This document shows, in pieces, positions 33,141-36,813 of a DNA stretch of 36,813 bases (positions are counted from its first letter, which is position 1; every line of letters begins with the position of its first letter). Below the pieces are notes generated by a model that saw nothing but the letters and a program-made list of their open reading frames with translations, had not been told where the DNA came from and did not search any database. Origin of the DNA: Verrucomicrobiota bacterium (GTDB lineage: Bacteria > Verrucomicrobiota > Verrucomicrobiia > Limisphaerales > JACPZS01); assembly GCA_016195385.1 (NCBI GenBank), contig JACPZS010000193.1, forward strand, positions 1 to 36,813, in the 5' to 3' direction. The translations under genes and the position numbers were made by a program.

Positions 33141-35078
33141 ATGAGTGAGCCGTCCCCTGCTGCCGCCTCGTGGAGCGTTCAAGCTGCGCGCAGTTTGTAT
33201 AACATTGACCGCTGGGGCGCGAAGTATTTTGACATCAACGACGCCGGCCATGTCGTGGCGCGGCCGTTGCAAGAGGCCGGCGCGACGGTCGATCTGACCG
33301 ACGTGATCGAAGAAGCCAAGGGGCGCGGCTTGAAATTTCCGCTGCTCATTCGGTTCCAAGACATTCTCCGGCACCGTGTCGAGGCGATCAACCAGGCCTT
33401 CCGCAACTCGATCACCGAATTCAATTACCAGAATCGTTATCGCGGCGTTTTCCCGATCAAGGTCAACCAGCTCCGCGAGGTCGTGGAGGAAATTCTCGAT
33501 GCCGGCAAGCCGTACGACTTCGGACTCGAAGTGGGCAGCAAACCGGAGTTGTTCGCCGGCCTGGCATTGCAGAACCAAGGCGACGGGTTGATCATTTGCA
33601 ACGGTTACAAGGACGCGAGCTTCATCAAGATGGCAGTGCTGGGCCTCAAGCTGGGCAAGCGCGTCATCATGGTCGTGGAAAAATTGGAGGAACTGCGCCA
33701 GATCATAAATATCTCGAAACAGCTCGGCGTGGAGCCGTTGATCGGCATTCGCGCGCGGCTGTTGAGTCGCGGGGCGGGCAAGTGGGCCGAGAGCGGCGGT
33801 GAAAACGCGAAGTTTGGCCTGAGCACGGCGGAGTTGCTCGCGGCGACGACGATGTTGCGCGAAGAAAATCTGGGGCACTGTTTCAAGTTACTGCACTTTC
33901 ACATCGGCTCGCAGGTGCCGGACATTCTCACGGTGAAAAAAGCAGTGCAGGAAGCGACGCGCTTTTACGCGAAGCTGCACAAGATGGGGTTCGCCATCGA
34001 ATACATCGATGTCGGCGGCGGGCTGGGCGTGGATTACGACGGCAGCCGCTCGGCGTTTGACAGTTCGACGAATTACACGCTGCAGGAGTACGCCAACGAC
34101 ATCGTTTATTACATCGCCGACGTGTGCAACGCGGAGCGCGTGCCGCATCCGGAAATCGTCAGTGAGAGCGGGCGCGCCATCGTCGCGCACCACAGCGTGC
34201 TGGTCGTGGAGGTTTTTGGGGCGATCGAAAAGACGCGCATGGCTGACAGCTTTTCGTACGGCGACAACGAGCATGCGCTGGTGAAGGAATTGCTCGATAT
34301 CCGGAAAAATCTTTGCAAGTTGAACAAACTCGAAGCGTTTCACGACGCGCAGGAGCGCAAGGAAGACGCGCACAACATGTTCACGCTCGGACTGCTCGAA
34401 CTGCCCGACAAAGCCAAGATCGAGAGCCTCTATTGGGAAATCAGCCAGGCGGTCGTGCAAAGTTTTCGCGGGCAAGCCTACGTGCCGGAGGAGATTCGCA
34501 AACTGGAGGACAGCCTGGGCGATCAGTACCTTTGCAATTTCTCCGTCTTCCAGTCGCTGCTCGATCACTGGGCGCTCGGTCAGCTTTTTCCGATCATGCC
34601 GATTGATCGACTCGAGGAACAACCCACGCGCGAGACGACGCTGGTGGACATCACGTGCGACTCCGACGGACAGATCAATAAATTCATCGACTTGCGCGAC
34701 GTGCGCGACACGTTGCCATTGCATGCCCTTAAACCCAACGGAAATGGCTTTCAGCCGTATTACCTGGGATTCTTTTTGATGGGCGCATACCAGGACATCA
34801 TGGGCGATTTGCACAACCTTTTCGGACGCGTCAACGAAGTCCACGTCTTCCTCGATCCCGACGAAGCTGCCGGTTACTACGTAGAAGAGGTCATCGAAGG
34901 CTCCACGATTGTGCAGGCGCTGGCGGCAGTGCAGTACGACGAAAATGAATTGAAGCGCCAGATGAAAGCGCAAATGGATCATGCGATCAAAACAGACCGG
35001 CTGAAGCCCTCGGAAGCGATGCGCCTGCTGGATGATTATGAACGCGGGTTGCGCGAGTACACTTACCTAGCGAGCTGA
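33141..35078 (+). CDS. speA: Biosynthetic arginine decarboxylase
   Basis: 645 residues, close to E. coli SpeA (658). It decarboxylates arginine to agmatine with PLP, the entry to putrescine and spermidine in the agmatine route. The PLP lysine is Lys107 in 'FPIKVNQ'. The barrel contains 'FDFHIGSQ'-type 'LLHFHIGSQVPD' and 'IEYIDVGGGLGVDYDG'. The C-terminal beta domain has 'TLVDITCDSDGQINKF' with the catalytic Cys-Asp pair, and 'HNLFGRVNEVHVFLDP'. The N-terminal 'WSVQAARSLYNIDRWGAKYF' is the usual start of the family. No agmatine-processing gene lies in the window. Followed 75 bp later by a membrane protein gene in the same direction. Confidence 0.97.
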   Translation: MSEPSPAAASWSVQAARSLYNIDRWGAKYFDINDAGHVVARPLQEAGATVDLTDVIEEAKGRGLKFPLLIRFQDILRHRVEAINQAFRNSITEFNYQNRYRGVFPIKVNQLREVVEEILDAGKPYDFGLEVGSKPELFAGLALQNQGDGLIICNGYKDASFIKMAVLGLKLGKRVIMVVEKLEELRQIINISKQLGVEPLIGIRARLLSRGAGKWAESGGENAKFGLSTAELLAATTMLREENLGHCFKLLHFHIGSQVPDILTVKKAVQEATRFYAKLHKMGFAIEYIDVGGGLGVDYDGSRSAFDSSTNYTLQEYANDIVYYIADVCNAERVPHPEIVSESGRAIVAHHSVLVVEVFGAIEKTRMADSFSYGDNEHALVKELLDIRKNLCKLNKLEAFHDAQERKEDAHNMFTLGLLELPDKAKIESLYWEISQAVVQSFRGQAYVPEEIRKLEDSLGDQYLCNFSVFQSLLDHWALGQLFPIMPIDRLEEQPTRETTLVDITCDSDGQINKFIDLRDVRDTLPLHALKPNGNGFQPYYLGFFLMGAYQDIMGDLHNLFGRVNEVHVFLDPDEAAGYYVEEVIEGSTIVQALAAVQYDENELKRQMKAQMDHAIKTDRLKPSEAMRLLDDYERGLREYTYLAS

Positions 35079-35153
35079 TGAGACGTCGCGCGCATCATCA
35101 GACGGTTTGCCAGATCCAGATGAGTAATTTCTGGCGGCTGTCGCGCCCGTCGC

Positions 35154-35837
35154 ATGTCTGAACCCGCCCTCAAACCGGAATTGCTGCGTTCGCTCGGGCG
35201 GTTGATTCGCGGACTTTCCGCCTTGTTCTGGGGCTTGCCGATCACGCTCGTGGTCTGTGTCAAAAGCGGTTTCTCCGAATGGCTCAAGGGTTTTGGCGCG
35301 ATGCCGCCGGTGCTGGCGATGCTGTTGCTTTACTACGGCCTCACGCAGTTGGGCCATTTTCAAAAACAGGAGCGCGCGTGGCTCAAGGCGTTGGAGCGCG
35401 CGAAAATTTTCGCCCTCGTCAACGTCGGCCTGGCGCCGTTCCTCTACTTCTGGAACCGGCTGCCCAACGTGCCGTTCTTTTCGCAATCGATCGCGGTGCT
35501 CATGCTGACCAGCCTGCTGTTTCTGTTCACGCTGAACCAGGTTTTGCAGCGGCTCACGGCGATGTTGCCGGATGAAACGCTGCGCGCCGAAACGAAGCTC
35601 TTCACGAACCTGAACCTGTATTTGTTCATGAGCACGGTCGGGTTGTTCGCCCTTTACTTCACGCTGCTCCAGATGAATTCGCTGCCGCACGCACTCCTGC
35701 AGTTGAACGAATTTCTGGAAAAGAGCCGCCAATTCCTGCTACTTGTCCTGATTCTTTTTCCGGTGGCGATGACGATGACTTTGATTTGGAAGATCAAGGA
35801 GTTGGTTCTCTCCAGTGTGTTCGAGGCGGAAAGTTAA
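35154..35837 (+). CDS. Integral membrane protein of unknown function
   Basis: 227 residues with about five hydrophobic helices: 'LSALFWGLPITLVVCVKSGF', 'PPVLAMLLLYYGLTQLGHF', 'IAVLMLTSLLFLFTLNQVL', 'LYLFMSTVGLFALYFTLL' and 'FLLLVLILFPVAMTMTLIW'. The first is preceded by a short cytoplasmic start. No catalytic or transport signature is recognised. It follows speA by 75 bp and may share its transcript, but a functional link is not evident. It converges with the small gene at 35850 with a 12-bp gap. Confidence 0.85.
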   Translation: MSEPALKPELLRSLGRLIRGLSALFWGLPITLVVCVKSGFSEWLKGFGAMPPVLAMLLLYYGLTQLGHFQKQERAWLKALERAKIFALVNVGLAPFLYFWNRLPNVPFFSQSIAVLMLTSLLFLFTLNQVLQRLTAMLPDETLRAETKLFTNLNLYLFMSTVGLFALYFTLLQMNSLPHALLQLNEFLEKSRQFLLLVLILFPVAMTMTLIWKIKELVLSSVFEAES

Positions 35838-35849
35838 TCCGTCCGGCGC

Positions 35850-36095
35850 TCAGATTTCTCCGGGTGTTGGCTTGGCGGGAGATGCCGACGACGACAAATC
35901 GCTTGTTTCCGTCGGCGAAACCAGCTTCGCGTTTTTGATGAGCCGGCAAAATTCTTTCTTGGTGACATGATGGTGGGTGCCCACTTTGGACACCAGATCG
36001 CTCACCCGCTTGTACTTCACTTCGAGCCGCTCCAGATGAACGATCCGAAGGTACTCGTCCGTGAGTTGCCAAATCTGGCCTTGTTGCAATCGCAT
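35850..36095 (-). CDS. Small protein of unknown function
   Basis: 81 residues. The first ~58 ('MRLQQGQIWQLTDEYLRIV', 'VKYKRVSDLVSKVGTHHHVT', 'KKEFCRLIKNAKLV') look like a folded small domain: 'QGQIWQL..EYLRIVHLERL' reads as short beta strands and 'KKEFCRLIKNA' as a closing helix. The last ~20 are Ser/Pro-rich and probably disordered. From memory, similar short proteins occur in related genomes, but this was not checked. No partner gene; function unknown. Confidence 0.7.
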   Translation of the reverse strand: MRLQQGQIWQLTDEYLRIVHLERLEVKYKRVSDLVSKVGTHHHVTKKEFCRLIKNAKLVSPTETSDLSSSASPAKPTPGEI

Positions 36096-36363
36096 GGCGA
36101 ATGTTTAGCGAAAGCGAAGTGAATTGGCGAGCTTTCATGCGTTGCGGGGCCGCGTGAACAAACCGGTGAACCGTTGGTTTCCACGAAAAAACTGATTGCC
36201 ATTTCAGTAAAAATGCCCATGTTCGGCGCAGTCTGATAGATAGCTTGTCACTTTCAGGGCATGGTGAATCCTCAGGTGAACTTGGTTCAGTGATGATTTG
36301 AAACCCGATGGTCGGGAACAGTCTGGCGAAAGAAACGGTTAGTCTCGGACAGTAAAACATCAC
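36096..36363. other. 268-bp gap upstream of the RRM gene
   Basis: No gene seen. Features are a small hairpin CCCGA-TGG-TCGGG at about 36307-36319 and a TTGTCA -35-like hexamer at 36245-36250 without a good -10. There is no Shine-Dalgarno sequence before ATG 36364. A long leader for the RRM mRNA is possible, as in cold-induced RNA-binding genes, but not shown. Confidence 0.35.
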
Positions 36364-36708
36364 ATGAGCACCAAATTGTTTGTGGGAAATCTCTCCTTCA
36401 ACACCACGGAAAACGACCTGCAGGACGCGTTCGCCGCGCACGGCACAGTCGTCGAAGCCAACCTCATGGTGGACCGCATGAGCGGCCGCCCGCGCGGGTT
36501 TGGCTTTGTCACCATGAGCACCCCCGAAGAGGCGCAAAAAGCCATCGAAGCCTTGCACGGCAAGCAGCTTGATGGTCGTCCCCTCACCGTCAATGTCGCG
36601 CGTCCGCGCGAAGAGCGCCCCGGCGGTGGTGAAGGCGGCGGCGGTCGCCGACCCTACGGCGGTGGCGGTGGTGGCGGCGGCGGTGGTGGCGGCCGTGGCC
36701 GTTACTAA
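36364..36708 (+). CDS. Glycine-rich RRM RNA-binding protein
   Basis: 114 residues. A single RNA recognition motif (1-~82): RNP2 'KLFVGNLSF' (4-12) and RNP1 'RGFGFVTM' (44-51), with the Phe residues that stack on RNA. The tail from ~83 is Arg/Gly-rich, nearly pure glycine in 'GGGGGGGGGGGG', ending RGRY. This matches bacterial Rbp-type proteins (cyanobacteria, Verrucomicrobiota, others), often cold-induced RNA chaperones. It is a stand-alone gene with a strong terminator 22 bp after the stop codon. Confidence 0.95.
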   Translation: MSTKLFVGNLSFNTTENDLQDAFAAHGTVVEANLMVDRMSGRPRGFGFVTMSTPEEAQKAIEALHGKQLDGRPLTVNVARPREERPGGGEGGGGRRPYGGGGGGGGGGGGRGRY

Positions 36709-36729
36709 ACCTCCAGTTTGAAATTCATT

Positions 36730-36760
36730 GAGGCCCGGTTCGCCGGGCCTCTTTTTTTTT
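36730..36760 (+). terminator. Intrinsic terminator of the RRM gene
   Basis: GAGGCCCGG (36730-36738), loop TTCG, CCGGGCCTC (36743-36751), then nine T. A perfect 9-bp GC-rich stem with the very stable UUCG tetraloop. Confidence 0.95.
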
Positions 36761-36813
36761 GATCACACGGCCGGATTTATTTCGGCCGAACCAATGTTGG
36801 TCTGCCGACGATC

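Noticed and set aside
33888..34982. 364-codon open frame antisense to speA
   Set aside because: It lies wholly inside a well-supported arginine decarboxylase gene and is a GC-rich codon-bias shadow.
36761..36813. End of a possible minus-strand gene reading IVGRPTLVRPK then stop
   Set aside because: Only about 11 codons are visible; it cannot be told from chance.

Overview
The window looks like a chromosomal segment of a Verrucomicrobiota bacterium, probably of the Pedosphaera/Limisphaerales type. This is inferred from gene content, not from a marker gene. The pointers are tandem genes for prepilin-type proteins with an H-X9-DG motif, an ECF sigma factor whose N-terminus has the 'LPTRWSLL' signature next to a WD40 Ser/Thr kinase, a GldA/F/G-like ABC operon ending in a DUF4340 protein, and few clear Shine-Dalgarno sites.

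Layout. 1-1231 (-): a HlyC/CorC-type CBS membrane protein cut by the window edge. 1347-1575 (+): a strong 6S RNA candidate followed by an intrinsic terminator. 1608-5163 (+): operon rarA, 5-formyltetrahydrofolate cyclo-ligase, RNase Y. 5202-6126 (-): a membrane-anchored coiled-coil protein and a tiny lipoprotein. 6317-11202 (-): ABC ATPase, permease, GldG-like auxiliary protein and DUF4340 protein, mostly joined by 4-base overlaps. 11454-17012 (-): six tandem pseudopilin genes, the promoter-proximal one frameshifted. 17194-21973 (-): three-gene signalling operon of ECF sigma factor, FHA plus degenerate cyclase protein, and Ser/Thr kinase with about 13 WD40-like repeats. 21974-22553: divergent regulatory interval. 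22554-27740 (+): a giant secreted FG-GAP/VCBS protein made of ~555-residue super-repeats. 27724-32995 (-): Nif3-like protein, creatininase-like amidohydrolase, MFS transporter, a Tat-exported protein of unknown function and its cytoplasmic paralogue. 33141-35837 (+): arginine decarboxylase and a membrane protein. 35850-36095 (-): a small conserved-looking protein. 36364-36708 (+): a glycine-rich RRM protein with a textbook terminator.

The most interesting part is 11.4-22.5 kb. A 38-bp element with identical internal spacing lies upstream of both the ECF sigma operon and the nearest pseudopilin gene. The simplest reading is an autoregulated ECF promoter that also drives a surface or secretion pseudopilin, with the FHA/pseudocyclase and WD40 kinase as the sensing arm. 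A different conserved leader is shared by two other pseudopilin genes. The sigma mRNA would carry a hairpin-rich leader. All regulatory links are inference from sequence.
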